From contig JAWQUS010000032.1 in assembly GCA_036365455.1 (NCBI GenBank), forward strand, positions 17,616,001 through 17,680,000: a stretch of 64,000 nt of DNA. Reading direction: 5' to 3'. Made by a program: the position numbers and the translations under genes. Of this stretch, positions 50,190-61,981 are shown one piece after another. How positions within the stretch are numbered: the stretch's first letter is position 1; every line of letters begins with the position of its first letter. The stretch comes from Macrosoma leucophasiata (taxonomy: Eukaryota; Arthropoda; Insecta; Lepidoptera; Hedylidae). Under the pieces are notes generated by a model. That model saw only the letters and a program-made list of their open reading frames with translations, did no database searches and had not been told where the DNA came from.

Positions 50190-50545
50190 AGGTAGAGAGT
50201 GTGAAGTGCCAGATATCCTGATCCTGACACACCTCCCGTGCTTCTTCTACATTCATCATTCTCTTCATACATGCACACCGATTCCTATGACTCTTGACTC
50301 CATCCTTAGACATTACTCAACCTATTTGCTCAAAGTAGGTCAGTCTTGGTCTTCAGAATCAGAATCAGAAAGTCATTTTTTCATTTAGGGTGACAGGCAC
50401 CTCTTATGACACGACAAAAACAAACAAAATAAATTAATTAAAGTGAACAATAATTGATATACATGTCAAACAAGATAAAAAAATATATGTAAAGTCAAGA
50501 ATATCACTTAGACTTCACTTCCTGGGCCTCTGCGACCATTGTCAT
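50190..50545 (-). mobile_element. RTE LINE 3' end, interrupted by ~160 bp of other sequence
   Basis: 50190-50355 (aggtagagagtgtgaagtgc ... aaagtaggtcagtcttggtc) continues at about 50519 (cttcctgggcctctgcgacc). The AT-rich insert starts with an agaatcag repeat; a related sequence lies near 43665. Confidence 0.65.
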
Positions 50546-50823
50546 TCACATTCAGGAGTGAGGCTTCAGTGCTTTCGTAATACATTAGTGTTAGTAGGTC
50601 ACTATTGCTATGGTGAGATCAAAGCTTGATCCCCAAGTTGGATAAGGGTTTTGTTTTTTTTTTTTAATATCCTGCTTAGCTCAGCAATCTGTTTTTTGGA
50701 ACATTTAGCTGTTACCTTGACTGACACTCATCTGGATTTGTGGTATGGGCCGAGATTGAGAGTCCATTGACCTCTTCTCATTATTTTGTTAGAAAATAAG
50801 GGTTTGTAAGTGGGATTTTTTCA

Positions 50824-51032
50824 TTTTGGTGAGCCAGTTGGTCCAGCAGTGTGAGAATTGTTTTCACTGAAGATCATTAATTGCCAGCGCCAGTACAATT
50901 ATTGGTATGGCCTACAAGTATTCGTTTTGGGTTTGGTTGTTTCTGTATGTGTTGTGTGTGAGGCACCCTCAACACAAGTTTATACCTACCTAGTGTGGGG
51001 CTGTGAGTGTAAGCGATTTTCATTTTTTTTAT
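50824..51032 (+). mobile_element. family B SINE, diverged
   Basis: gagccagttggtccagcagt head (B box lost), aagtttatacctacctagtg, ggggctgtgagtgtaagc and T/A-rich tail. Confidence 0.7.
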
Positions 51033-51041
51033 TTTATTTAA

Positions 51042-51362
51042 TACTAGCTGTGCCCGCGACTTCGTCCACGTGAGAAAAATATGATTGTTCAGTCATCGAC
51101 CCAGACAAATTCGTGGGCGCAGCTAGTATAAAAGTAGCCTAAGTTACTCCTTATTACATCAGCCATCTGCCAGTGAAAGTCCCGTCCAAATCGGTCCCGT
51201 TCCCGTGCCGTTCCCAAGATTAGTTCCCCCCAAACAGACAGACTGACAAAAATTGAATAAAATGTTGCGTTGGTATATGTACCGTGTATACATACATGTG
51301 CATTTAGTATAATGCAGTTATTTTAATATTACAACCGGACACTCCAATTTTATTTATTTGTT
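51042..51362 (+). mobile_element. lepidopteran LINE 3'-end repeat ('gcccgcgacttcg' type)
   Basis: tagctgtgcccgcgacttcg ... ggacactccaattttattta. Confidence 0.65.
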
Positions 51363-51369
51363 TATATCT

Positions 51370-52450
51370 GTAAGTTGCCCAATACAACTCTAAAGAGATT
51401 AGTAATGTTCCTGATGATGTCATTAGACTGGCCATGTAATAAATAAATCAAAAGATAATTGGCAAATCATGAATGTTTGTATCAATGCTTGCATACATTT
51501 GCCTACCCCTATGAGAATTATAAGCATAAAGTTACTAATATCATTCAACTATGATGTATTTGTAAAAGCATAAACCACGATATCTGTACATTATTGTTAA
51601 TAAACTAATTAGCTATGTTTATTTACACAACGGTGATTGTGTTGTTTACGGAACTTTGCGCTGTCAAAACAACTTGTTCCAATTAGAAGTTCAAAGTTAA
51701 TCGTGAGATTTGTATTATGTCAGAATATGTAACATTAGCTTATGCTCCTGGAATTCATAACAAAAATGACACACTTCCATATAAAATGAACCTGTAGCTT
51801 AAAAGGGTTTAAATAGTTCAAACCATTTAGGTTTACAGTATGCTTCTTTTTTTAATTAATCTTTATCCTGCGCAGTGATCAGACTATCTGCAATCTAAAT
51901 TACATTCAAATCAGTTGAGTTATTTTGATGAGGTAGCAGTATACAGGCAAAAATATAAACACATGTTTGCATAAATAATATTCATAGGAAAGTAGCGATG
52001 TAATTGTTAAGGGTTGAACAACAATGGAATCAAAATAAATATTTTTTTATAATTTGAACTGACTAGGTACCTTCTCAAGGTGCTCTATTAAGCTATTGAG
52101 GTTTAATTAAATTCTGTCTAAAATTTAAAAAAGCCTATAATTATTTTTACATTGTTTAAACAAGTTTATACATAAACCACTAAGTTTATAATTGATGAGT
52201 AGGTAAATATTTTTTTATTTATTCTAATCCTGTTTCCAATTACGGAATGTAAATTATAATTTACAAAAGGATAAATATGTATTATATTAACTACATATTG
52301 TCTTATTCAAGTCATAAAGATAAACACACATGAGGAATGTGTGTATTGTAGTAACCTTGTTTCAGAATTTTTTTCTAAGTACAATCTGCGTTGACATCCA
52401 ATTAATAATTATATTATTTGTGTCTAATTTCATCCATTTTTTCATCAATT
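51370..52450. other. presumed coronin intron, nothing identified
   Basis: AT-rich, no exon or repeat signature recognised. The same is true of 49583-50189. Confidence 0.4.
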
Positions 52451-52455
52451 AATTT

Positions 52456-52541
52456 TTGTCGTGGGTGTTTGTATGTAAGTTTGAATGCATGCATTTATCT
52501 CTGCCCTTCGGAGATTACAGACGTGAAGTTACGTTTTTTTT
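52456..52541 (+). mobile_element. family D SINE 3' fragment
   Basis: tgtcgtgggtgtttgtatg ... ggagattacagacgtgaagt. Confidence 0.65.
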
Positions 52542-52630
52542 TAATTTCATCCAAATCTGTATATCTCCTATCTTTGTCGAAGCTCACATGATCATTGTAC
52601 GGCCTTTTGTACTAGCTTTTACATTGTTAC

Positions 52631-52839
52631 TTTTTTTTAAACGGTTACATTCGCAACCCCACACTAGGTATAAACCTGTGTCGTGGGTACCTTTGTACGC
52701 ATACAACACATACACAAACACGCAGATCCGAAACAAATATCTGTAGGCCATACAAATATTTGTCCCGGTGCGGGGATCGAACCTGCGACCCTTCGAATCA
52801 AGCGGTCGACACACACCACTGGACTAACCGGGTCGTCAA
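52631..52839 (-). mobile_element. family B SINE, near full length
   Basis: Reverse: gcaaccccacactaggtata at the left, gtgcggggatcgaacctgcg and accactggactaaccgggtc at the right. Confidence 0.8.
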
Positions 52840-53221
52840 CTTTTGCACCAAATTGGTATCTATTTTTGATGAGAAGAATCAGCAGTCTAGAATCTATTCT
52901 ATATTAAACAGATATGAAATCTATTTAAATCACACATTGTATAATCACAGATTGGAAGAGGCACGTATGACATGCAATATGTGTACCTAATTATGCATGC
53001 CTGAGTCATACCCCATGGATGTGACATGTGTGACTCAGTTTGGCAAATGCCTTAGCGTTGGTCATCTGGTACATCATTCCCTTTTGTGATTTGTTTTTTA
53101 ATTAGGTTTGTAATTGTGCATTGTTTTGTTCAATCATAAATTTATGTACTAGGTGCCGATATTTTCTCGAAGGGGTAGGCGGATACCTTTAAATTAAACC
53201 CGTGACTCCTTTTGCTTCCTT

Positions 53222-53276
53222 TCGCTCTACACTCTCTCCCTACCTCATTAGGGGCCTGGCGTGAAGATACATACAT
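53222..53276 (+). mobile_element. RTE LINE extreme 3' end
   Basis: cgctctacactctctcccta ... ggcgtgaagatacatacata. Confidence 0.65.
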
Positions 53277-53363
53277 ACTCCTTTTGACGATCTTCGTAGT
53301 TGGGAATGTGGCTAGTTCGAGCAGTTGATCGTAAGTTCAACTTCTGTCCGAAGTCTATTTATT

Positions 53364-53490
53364 ACATGTAACGAAGGTGGTAAACAAGCACGCAGTTTAC
53401 ATGGAAGATAAGTGATATTTGCGGGCTTCAGACATTTAAACAAAAACCGGAGGTCAATTTAGAGGTTTACCAGACGCGTTGCCAGTTCAA
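53364..53490 (-). mobile_element. family A fragment
   Basis: acgaaggtggtaaacaagca, cgcagtttacatggaagata; more of the same copy (gaaattacaggcccgtcatt) reappears at 53860-53901 before a family C insertion. Confidence 0.5.
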
Positions 53491-53654
53491 TTGAGAGATG
53501 GACTACGTGAGTTCAGCTCAGAGGTGGACTGGCCGTATAATCGAGTTGGCGTTTGTCAGCTAGTCCCCAGTGCGGACTACTCGAGGCCTCCCTTGCAGGG
53601 TTTGCTAGCTGAGGGAGAGAAAAAACATTGTCGTGTCAGCATCCCTTAGTAAGT

Positions 53655-53765
53655 TCACGCCCCCAAAACGGGGACAGACAAGCCCGGGGAAGGAGGTAAT
53701 CCTCGAACCCCAAAACCATCTCACCCCTCTGTTGCGCCTCACGTGCGGAGGGAGGGATGATGATT
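53655..53765 (+). mobile_element. Jockey-type LINE 3' UTR fragment
   Basis: acgcccccaaaacggggaca ... cacgtgcggagggagggatg. Confidence 0.6.
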
Positions 53766-53901
53766 ATTCAGTCAGGGTTTACTGCAATCATCGGTTTTAG
53801 GGCTCGGACGTGTGCCAGTCCCCAGTCCGACCTTATCCGAGTCCCAAGTTGATTGACAGAAATTACAGGCCCGTCATTATCATCTAACCGGAACACGATA
53901 G

Positions 53902-54121
53902 CAAAGAATATGTAATAATACTACGTATAGAATGGACACTTCGACGTCCCGCCCGATTTGCACACATACACAACCCCTTCCCCTCTTATGGGCGACGGTT
54001 GGTATTTTGTACGTGCTACGCACACAGGTGCGCGTGTAAATACACGTCACTGATTGATGTCTGTGTAATAGAAACCAAATTAAGCGTCTGTATGGAATTT
54101 TGGCGGAGTGTCCGCGGTGTG
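53902..54121 (+). mobile_element. family C element with exact 7-bp target duplication, inside family A
   Basis: caaagaatatg ... ccgcggtgtg, 220 bp; acgatag at 53895-53901 and 54122-54128. The duplicated bases belong to the family A motif aacacgatagtgctg, which resumes after the element. Confidence 0.9.
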
Positions 54122-54470
54122 ACGATAGTGCTGCACTGCGATGCACAGAGTTGCGGATACCAGTTTAACATTGTATAACCCCACCCATAGACAAAACATA
54201 ACAGACGACACGTGATCCAAGGAATCCTCACAAAAAGTTTACAAACAGTAGCGCACCGGCCATTGTTCCATATCAGTTGCACAATGAGTGTCGCCATCGT
54301 CGTCCCATTGCATTGTCCCGATATGCGTTTCCTCTACACCGTGCGCCATAGATAACGAACTTTTTTTTTTTACGGATAGGAAATGGACCCGGATTTCAGG
54401 AGACTGTTGGGATTAAATAGTGATATGTAGTAACAATTTATTTTTAGCTGATAAAGAGGCATTTTTAATC

Positions 54471-54749
54471 GCGGTAGAGCTCCAGTGACGGAGCTCCCGG
54501 GCGTAGGCACCACCGCATTACCTAATTTACTTGCCGCTAAATGGTAGTGTTCAGCACTATCGTGTTCCGGTCAGGTGGTAATGTACGGCCCTGTAATTTC
54601 CGGCACAGAAGCATAACACCTTAGACCTCACGAGTGGTAACGCATCTGCATTTTGACCTTGGTCTTCATGTGGGTGTCTATAGGTTGCAGTCATCACGTA
54701 ACATCAATGTGAACTGCATGCTCGTTTGCCACTACCAATACATAAAAAA
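54471..54749 (+). mobile_element. family A retroposon
   Basis: Starts at cggtagagctccagtgacgg (first few bases lost), ends acataaaaaaa. Confidence 0.85.
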
Positions 54750-54794
54750 AGGCAGTCAGTCAACCGAACATTGGCGGTCAAACCATTCCAGTAG

Positions 54795-54902
54795 GGTAGT
54801 AAGTGCAATCCGCATGCCAAGCGTGGCGATTATGGCTTATCCCCTGATGAGGCCCCTGGAGGCTTTGGTCCATCAGTGGACGTCTTTCGGCTGATATGAT
54901 GA
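54795..54902 (+). mobile_element. family G LINE 3' end
   Basis: gtgcaatccgcatgccaagc ... gtggacgtctttcggctgat. Confidence 0.65.
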
Positions 54903-54904
54903 AA

Positions 54905-54961
54905 CGGGCGTTGCGTAGAGGTAGTAGACCAGTGCAACGCTTTCTTGGGTTCGATTCCCGA
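54905..54961 (+). pseudogene. tRNA-like head truncated by a family A element
   Basis: Contains GGGTTCGATTCCCG (B box) downstream of an A-box-like tgcgtagaggtag. It ends where the poly-T of a minus-strand family A copy begins. Probably a truncated tRNA-derived SINE. Confidence 0.3.
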
Positions 54962-54964
54962 GGT

Positions 54965-55231
54965 TTTTTTTTGTATAATAGAAGTGGAAAACATTGATGT
55001 TATGTGATGACTGCAGCCTATAGACACCCACACAAAGACCAAGGTCAAAATATAGATGAGTTACCACTCCTGAGGCCTAAGGTGTTATACCTCTATGCCG
55101 GAAATTACAGAGCGTACATTACCACCTGACCGGAACACGATAGTGCAGAACACTACCATTTAGTAGCGGCAAGTAGGTATATTAGGTAATGCCTACGCCC
55201 GCGAGCTTCGTCACTGGAGCTCTACCACCAG
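54965..55231 (-). mobile_element. family A retroposon
   Basis: Poly-T, tgatgactgcagcctatag ... ggagctctaccaccagg. Confidence 0.8.
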
Positions 55232-55670
55232 GTGAAGAGTAAACTAAAATAGATACGTCTATTGCAGAAGATTCCCAGTGGCACCTGCGAAGCTTGGTAA
55301 TGTGCCTGTTGAATCACTGGTTCAGTGGTGGGCAAACTTAATGGGGGGCCAGAGAGTTAAGGAATGTTCAGAGGAGGGCGAAAAAGATTTATAGGAAAAA
55401 TGTATTTTGTGCCATGTCATGTACTATTTATATCGAGAGACCGTCGGCGTTCCGGATTAGATGCTTTCGTGTGCCGTTGATCGTATTTTTCCCATCACTG
55501 CACTGGTCAATAAAGGAGAATGATGCCGTTCCATACATTTCCGGGCCCAGGTGTTAACTTTGCACTCTCTCTTTTATGTTATTTGTTTTTATAACTTCTC
55601 TCGCTTCCTGTATACCAACTTAAAATAACGGTGTATTTTGTTTATTACCTTATATAATATAACATTTTTA

Positions 55671-55927
55671 CGTGCCACTACTGCTACGCTGGGGTCCCGG
55701 GTTCGATTCCCGGGTTGGGGATATAGAGATAACGGTGTAAAATCCTTTATCTCTGGTTCTATTGGGATTTTTCCATTTTCTGGAAGTTTCCCAGTCACTC
55801 GAAGTTTGGTAATGTGCCCGGAGATGTCAACAGGCTCGCCACTTGTTACATGAACCAAAAACGTAACCGGCGAATCGTGGGTATTTGCATGTATGCTTGA
55901 ATGCATGCAAGCGTGAAATTATGTTAA
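55671..55927 (+). mobile_element. family D SINE, 5'-truncated
   Basis: cgtgccactactgctacgct, gggttcgattcccggg, then the body; the last part is deleted (aagcgtgaaattatg). Confidence 0.8.
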
Positions 55928-56222
55928 AATTATGGATTTTTCTGTTTAAACTCAATTTGACCAAGTTGAGACGGTGCCCGTGCATTCTCACCGAACCCTG
56001 TAAAATTCAAGCGGAGAAGCTTTTTTTTAAATGTGTAGTCTTGCTTGTTTGCCACTATCAAGATATACACAATCCTACCTATCACTTTGAAGAGTTTGTC
56101 GCCTTATCTCATCCACCTGTATTTGGATAAGTTGTGTTGTTTACGATGTTTTACCTGTTCTCTAATAGGTACATATCAGCATAAATAGTTAACATTTTAA
56201 ACAATTATAACCTCTAATTTGT

Positions 56223-56385
56223 ATGTATCTTCACGCCATGTCCCTAACGGGGTAGGCAGAGAGTGGAACGCCAGATAGCCCGGTCCTGACACACGTCCCA
56301 TGCCTCATCTACATTCATCATTCTCTTCATACATGCACGTCGATTCGTAAGCCTTTTGACCCCACCATCATCAGACCCCACCTCT
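56223..56385 (-). mobile_element. RTE LINE 3' end fragment
   Basis: tatcttcacgccatgtccct ... gccttttgaccccaccatca. Confidence 0.7.
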
Positions 56386-56817
56386 AATTTGAATCGTTTT
56401 AATACGTTTTATTTATAAAATTGTATACGTTTTATGTCTTGGCTGATCGTTAACTGCCAAGGCCGCGCACCTCGCATTTTTCTTAGGGATTAGCCAGTTC
56501 GATCCGCGAAATTGTCAAGTTGCAATCCGGTGTGACAATAAATAATCGTGCCCGACCCACATCTATCGCGCACGAAACGGGATTCGGTGCGTGTGCGCAG
56601 AGGGAATGCGAACAATAGATATGATATATATAATAAAAAAAATATATTTGAAGTAATCTAAATCCCATTAAAAACATAAGTGTGAAATGCGAGCCAAGTT
56701 CAAAGGTGACCCCTGAAATTTTAATACAACTTATCTATTTTATAACAACTTAACATATCCTTTCTTCTTATAAGTTAAAATCAGACTTGGCTGTGTAATA
56801 AATAATTATAATAATAA

Positions 56818-57060
56818 TAAGAGGCTCAAGAGGCTCTCGCTAGGTGGATGGATCAAGGGTCTGATACAGAAAGCAGTACTCCTCGGCACGGCACGCATAG
56901 TGAGGAGGTTCCTGTCTCTGTGTCCCTAACCACCGGCAGCTTGGACCCTGCTCTCGCTGCCGGCGGCACACTATTTTTTAATTTTTTATATATATATTTG
57001 TTGTTTTATTTTATACATATATATGTAAAAAATTATAAAATAAGTTAAGTCAATAAATAA
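56818..57060 (+). mobile_element. LINE 3' end (CR1-like UTR)
   Basis: gtctctgtgtccctaaccac, cggcagcttggaccctgctc and gctgccggcggcacacta, followed by an AT-rich tail. Confidence 0.5.
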
Positions 57061-57066
57061 GTGGAA

Positions 57067-57288
57067 TAATAATAATAATGGCAACCCATTATACGTCCCA
57101 CTGCTGGGCACGAGTCTCTCCTTTTTGGGGAGGCCTGGTGGTGGAGCTCCACCGGGTGGTGGATGCCACAATGCGGGTTGGTGGAGATACATTTTAGTGG
57201 CCAACCCGCTGTCGGATGTTTTTAAACCGCCTATAATCCGACAAGGTTTAACGACTTCTATCTATCGATAACAACCGGGACCAACCTG
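57067..57288 (-). mobile_element. family F tail part
   Basis: Reverse copy: (TAA)n, atggcaacccattatacgtc, ggccaacccgctgtcggatg and gataacaaccgggacc; lacks the 5S-like head. Confidence 0.75.
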
Positions 57289-57289
57289 G

Positions 57290-57492
57290 TTCTATTGGAG
57301 GTTTTCCATTTTCTGGAAATTTCCCAGTAGCTCGAAGTTTGCTAATGTGCCCAAAGATGTCAACAGGCTCGCCACCTGTTACATGGGCCAAAAACGTAAC
57401 CGGCGAATCGTGGGTGTTTGCATGTATGCTTGAATGCATGCATTTACCTCTGCCTACCCCTCCGGGGATTACAAGCGTGAAGTTACGTTAAA
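57290..57492 (+). mobile_element. family D SINE, 5'-truncated
   Basis: ggttctattggaggttttcc ... ggattacaagcgtgaagtta; shares about 65 bp of 3' flank with the 55671 copy. Confidence 0.75.
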
Positions 57493-58824
57493 ATTATGGA
57501 TTTTTCTGTTTAACTTAATTTGACCAAGTTGAGACGGTGCCTTAATAACGTTCATAGGTGGTAGTACCTACTCTTCAATACAGCTTACTTGCGCCTTAGC
57601 TTACAGAGATTGTAACAAGCTTACAGTGTACATCTATGTTAAGTGTATGCTTATTTGCCACTTCATGACATAAAAAATCAGCATCCATTGTAGGAAATTG
57701 AACCGCAATACCAAAGTACGGCCGCAGGCGCAGGAGAGTTTTTACGTTTGCCGTTTTTGGTAAGACGAGCTTGGGGTTGACACTGCAAAGGTTAAGCCAC
57801 TTCAAGAAACACGTTTCATTATCGCACGTTTTATTGTAAGCATAGAGCAACACGGGCCACAGGCCGCGGCGGACCGGAGGGGAGTAGCCATATGCAGGCT
57901 ATCCCCTCTGTCAAAGTACAACACCAAATGGTCCTATGCCTGTCGCCCACATATTTAAATGTGTGCGTGAAATTCTTTATGTATTTTGTTAAAGTCAAGG
58001 TGTGAGTTTTGTAGTAATAGACAATGTTTGTAGTGTGAGTGTGTGTGACACGTATTTCTCCCCGCAAAAAATGACACGACTGTTTTGTATCGGTAATAAA
58101 CGCTATGGCTACTCCCCTCCGGCACACCGCGGACACTCCGCCAAAATTCCATACAAACGCTTATTTTGGTTATCTATTACACGGACATCAATCAGTGACG
58201 AGTAGGCACACGTACACGCACACAGCGTAGCACGTAGGGTTATGAGGTTATGACTTTAGGCCTCGGACCGACAATATAGAAATAAAATAATACTATGTAC
58301 TTACGTAGATATTTCTTTCTTTCTATCTATTTACACTGTGCACCCCGTCAGGCCACGAGAAAATATGACAATTGATTTCTAATTTTATTGTTCTTGGCCG
58401 ATATCGGCCAACTGTGACTGAACAGTAAGGCAAATTTCTATTTACCAGTTTCACCCATTTTACCGGTGCATTTTAAAAATATAACAATTAACACAAGTAT
58501 TGGAAAATAACACTCACTACCTACTCATTACGTCGACAAGTCACTTCAATTCAATATACTGAAACACTTTTATTACTAATGCAATGTGATTGCATTGCAT
58601 TAGTAATAAATAGCGAATAGGAAAGAAATTATAATATTAAAAAAGTTTTAGTTTAATAAAAAAGTTTTGTAATTGTGAAGATAATTTTTGTACCCTAGGT
58701 ATTTTTCCTTCGGGAAACTGAAAAATGATCTTTTTTTGTCACGATTTGTTGACATACAGGCATACACTACACAATAAAGCACCATCTTAATGTTAATAAA
58801 TAAAATATTCGATTACAAATTCAT

Positions 58825-60131
58825 ATGGGAAAGTCTTAGAAAGAAGAATGAAAGAGAAGTCCGACGGGTTGTTGTGGGATGCACAGGGTGGTTTCAGAAC
58901 TGGAAGAGGATGTATGGATCAAGTTTTCTCCCTCCGCAACATCGTAGAGAAGCATCTTGCTGTGAGCCAGAAGGTTTTCTGCGGTTTTGTGGATTTGGAG
59001 AAGGCGTTTGATAGGGTTTTACGAAAGGAGCTGTGGGACATTTTGCCAGAGTATGGTATTGATGGCAGTCTGCTCCGTGCAATACAGTCCACGTATGTGG
59101 GCTGTCAAGCATGTGTGCGGGTAGATGGTAACATGTCACCCTGGTTTGATGTTAACATCGGTGTCAAACAGGGTTGCGTGCTTTCGTCTAGGCTGTTTAT
59201 TATATATCTGGACAAATGCCTCCAGAGGGTGAAGTTGATGGATGTGGGAGTGCGTATGGGTGACTTAGTGGTGAACTGTCTGCTTTACGCAGATGATGCG
59301 GTAATTGTTAGCTCTACACCATCTGGGCTACAAGCACTAGTCACAGTCATGAAAGAGGATTGTATGGAGAAAGGCTTACAATTGAATGTGGATAAAACTA
59401 AAGTATTAGTATTTGAAAGAGATGAACAGAGAACAAATGCAAGGGTAGTAGTAGATGATGCAGTGTTAGAACAGGTTGATGAAATTGTATATCTTGGATG
59501 TGCTTTTAGCAAGGATGGTAGGTACACCACTGACATAGAAAGAAGAGTGCTTGCTGGGAATTGCGTGAATGGAGCGTTGGGTAAGCTGCTAGAATCTAAA
59601 CATCTCAGCCAGCGGGCTCGACTAGCCGTACATAATGCTGTACTTACTCCAACGCTTTTATATGGAAGCGAGAGCTGGGTATGCAGGAAAGAGCATGAAA
59701 GTAAGTTGAACGCGGTCGAGATGAGATCTTTGCGCAAGATCTGCGGTGTATCACTCACCGATCGCGTTCGTAATGAAGATGTAAGAAAGAGACTTTGTGT
59801 GAATGATAGTATCGGTGTAAAAATGAAAAAGGGCATGCTCCGATGGTTCGGGCATATAGAAAGAATGTCGAATGAGCGAATGACTAAACAGATATACAAT
59901 GCGAATGTGGATGGTTGCAGAGGCCCAGGAAGACCAAGGCTGACCTACCATGACCAAATAGGTCGAGTTCTGTCTGATGGTGGTGTCAAAAGTCTTAGGA
60001 ATCGGCGTGCATGCATGAAGAGAATGATGAAGGTAGACGAGGCACGAGAGGTTTGTCAGAACCGGGATGTCTGGCGCTCTACACTCTCTGCCTACCCCGT
60101 TAGGGACCTGGCGTGAAGATACATACATACA
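58825..60131 (+). mobile_element. RTE-type LINE, 5'-truncated, exact 11-bp target duplication
   Basis: Duplication tacaaattcat at 58814-58824 and 60132-60142. Ends in (ATAC)n rather than poly-A, as RTE elements commonly do. Confidence 0.85.
58827..60116 (+). pseudogene. RTE reverse transcriptase, long open partial ORF
   Basis: About 429 open codons to TGA at 60114. Motifs: [31 protein letters not shown] (A), IGVKQGCVLSSRLF (B), LLYADDAVIVSS (C, catalytic YADD), GLQLNVDKTKVLVF (D), EIVYLGCAFSKDG (E), then [30 protein letters not shown] and [15 protein letters not shown]. The endonuclease domain and the start of RT are absent. All catalytic aspartates are present and there are no stops, so the copy is young. 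RTE clade is my assignment from the C-terminus and tail. Confidence 0.85.
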
Positions 60132-60142
60132 TACAAATTCAT

Positions 60143-60914
60143 CAAAACTAGGTGAAGCGCGACCGCTAAAAAAACCCCATTCATTGTAGCACCACAGTTC
60201 CAGGGCACTCCGCTTGCCATTGGTAAGAGTATCGGTATCCTGGGCGTTGACATATCGAACGAAGTGCAATTTGGGAGTCACATTGAGTGTAAGACCAAGT
60301 TGGCATCCAAAAAGTTGGGGGTGCTTAACAAAGCGAGGCAGTATTTCACATCGGGGCAGCTACTACAGCTTCATAAGGCCCAAGTCCGGCCCCATCTGGA
60401 ATACTGCTCTCATTTGTGGGCGGGAGCCCCCAAGTACCAGCTTGGTCCACTTGACTCCCTACAAAAACGCGCCGTTCGTATTGTTAACGATCCGGGACTT
60501 ACAGACAGGCTCGAACATCTGAGCCTGCGCAGAGATATTGGTAGTCTGTGCGTGTTATACCGTCTCTACAATGGTGAGTGCTCTGTCGAACTGTTCGACA
60601 TGGTGCCACCGTCTCTTTTTCTACACCGTACTACCCGCCGAAGAGAGAAGTTTCACCCTCACCGACTGGACACCTGGCAGTGCTCAACGGTGCGGTTTTC
60701 TCGTTCGTTTCTGCCCAGGACGTGTAAATTGTGGAACGAACTTCCCTCTGAGGTGTTCCCTCGGTGCTACAATATGGGGTTCTTCAAAAATGGCGTCAAA
60801 AGAGTCCTTCAGGGCTGGCAGCGCGTTGGCAACTCCCCTGGTGTTGCAAATGTCCATAGGCGACGGTGACCACTTACCATCAGGTGGCCCGTCTGCTTGT
60901 CTGTCAACTTAATG

Positions 60915-60951
<37 letters not shown>
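60143..60951 (+). mobile_element. CR1-like LINE, 5'-truncated, long poly-A tail
   Basis: Starts right after the RTE target duplication; ends catcaggtggcccgtctgct and a ~32-A tail. Further 3' ends at 27208-27300 and 62303-62511. Confidence 0.75.
60168..60869 (+). pseudogene. C-terminal RT fragment of the CR1-like LINE
   Basis: Open frame: SIGILGVDISNEVQFGSH, LGVLNKARQYFTSGQLLQLH, KAQVRPHLEYCSHLWAGAPK, LDSLQKRAVRIVNDPGLTDR, STVRFSRSFLPRTCKLWNEL. This is the well-known C-terminal block of CR1/Jockey-type RTs found throughout Lepidoptera. Lacks the catalytic core. Confidence 0.8.
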
Positions 60952-60953
<2 letters not shown>

Positions 60954-61270
60954 ATACGTAATATTATTACATATTCTCTGCCTCCGGTCTGCCGCGACCG
61001 GTGGGCCGAGTTGCTCTATGATTGTAAGAGAGGAAATGAGACATTCTACTGATATTTTATTTTTCGATTTTCTTTTCATCTATATTGCTATGTATGCACT
61101 GGTCATCATAACAGTCATGCTCACTTTATCATGGCTACTCCCCTCCGGTGTTTTTTTTTTTAATATACATAAGTAGGTATATACAGTACCCAGCTAGAAA
61201 TATTGCACATCGAGATACGAAAGAGACGTCACATGTTTGTCTATTGTTATTCACCATAGTTTTAATTAAC

Positions 61271-61571
61271 TGCCTCGGTAGCCTAGTGGTAGCAGGCCAG
61301 TACTACTACGCTGAGGTCCTGGGTTCGATTCCCGGGTCGTGGGTTATCAGAGATAATAGTGTAAAGTCCTTTATCTCTGATTCTATTGGGATTTTTCCAT
61401 TTTCTGGAAATTTCCCAGTACCTCGAAGTTTGGTAATGTGCCCGGAGATATCAACAGGCTGTTACATACATGGGCCAAAACGTAACCGGCGAATCCTGGG
61501 TGTTTGTATGTATGCTTGAATGCATGCATTTAACTCTGCCTACCCCTTCGGAGATTACAGACGTGAGTTAA
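61271..61571 (+). mobile_element. family D SINE, full length
   Basis: Head ctgcctcggtagcctagtgg (A box) and ggttcgattcc (B box, 61322-61332), full body to ggagattacagacgtgagtt. Best reference copy of the family here. Confidence 0.85.
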
Positions 61572-61981
61572 GTTTAAAATAGTAATTAATTTCGTTACAT
61601 AAACGATGCTTGTAATCTCTAATGATAAAACATAAAGATCCGGACGAATTGAGAACCTCCTCCTTTTTCGAAGTCGGTTAATAACCGTTTTAATTTTTGA
61701 TTTGAACAGTAATTTAAAATGTACATTGTAAACAAGACACTAATATTAATGAGTCTGTTTGAAATTACGTTTACGATCTGTGAGCGATTGTGACGCTATG
61801 AAGTGCTACATTCTGTCTTGTTTATTTGATGATCAAGTTACTGCTTCATTTTACATTTCCTGTAGTCATGCAGTAGTCATCTTAAAGGCCTGCGCAGACA
61901 AAGTTCTCTCCCCGGGGTACTATTTTATCCATCAATATAGATCTCTTATAAACTATGCATTAACGCACACAAAGGACTAAG

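Larger units (their letters stand above)
58123..60980 (-). mobile_element. family C element split by a 2.7-kb block of later sequence
   Basis: The left end cacaccgcggacactccgcc starts at 58123; the right end tattattacatattctctg stops at 60980. Exact 7-bp duplication cctccgg lies at 58116-58122 and 60981-60987. About 110 bp of family C middle is missing. The block between contains the RTE and CR1-like LINEs. Confidence 0.75.

Noticed and set aside
59285..60281. Antisense frames of 176-204 codons over the RTE LINE
   Set aside because: Shadows of the RT gene on the opposite strand.
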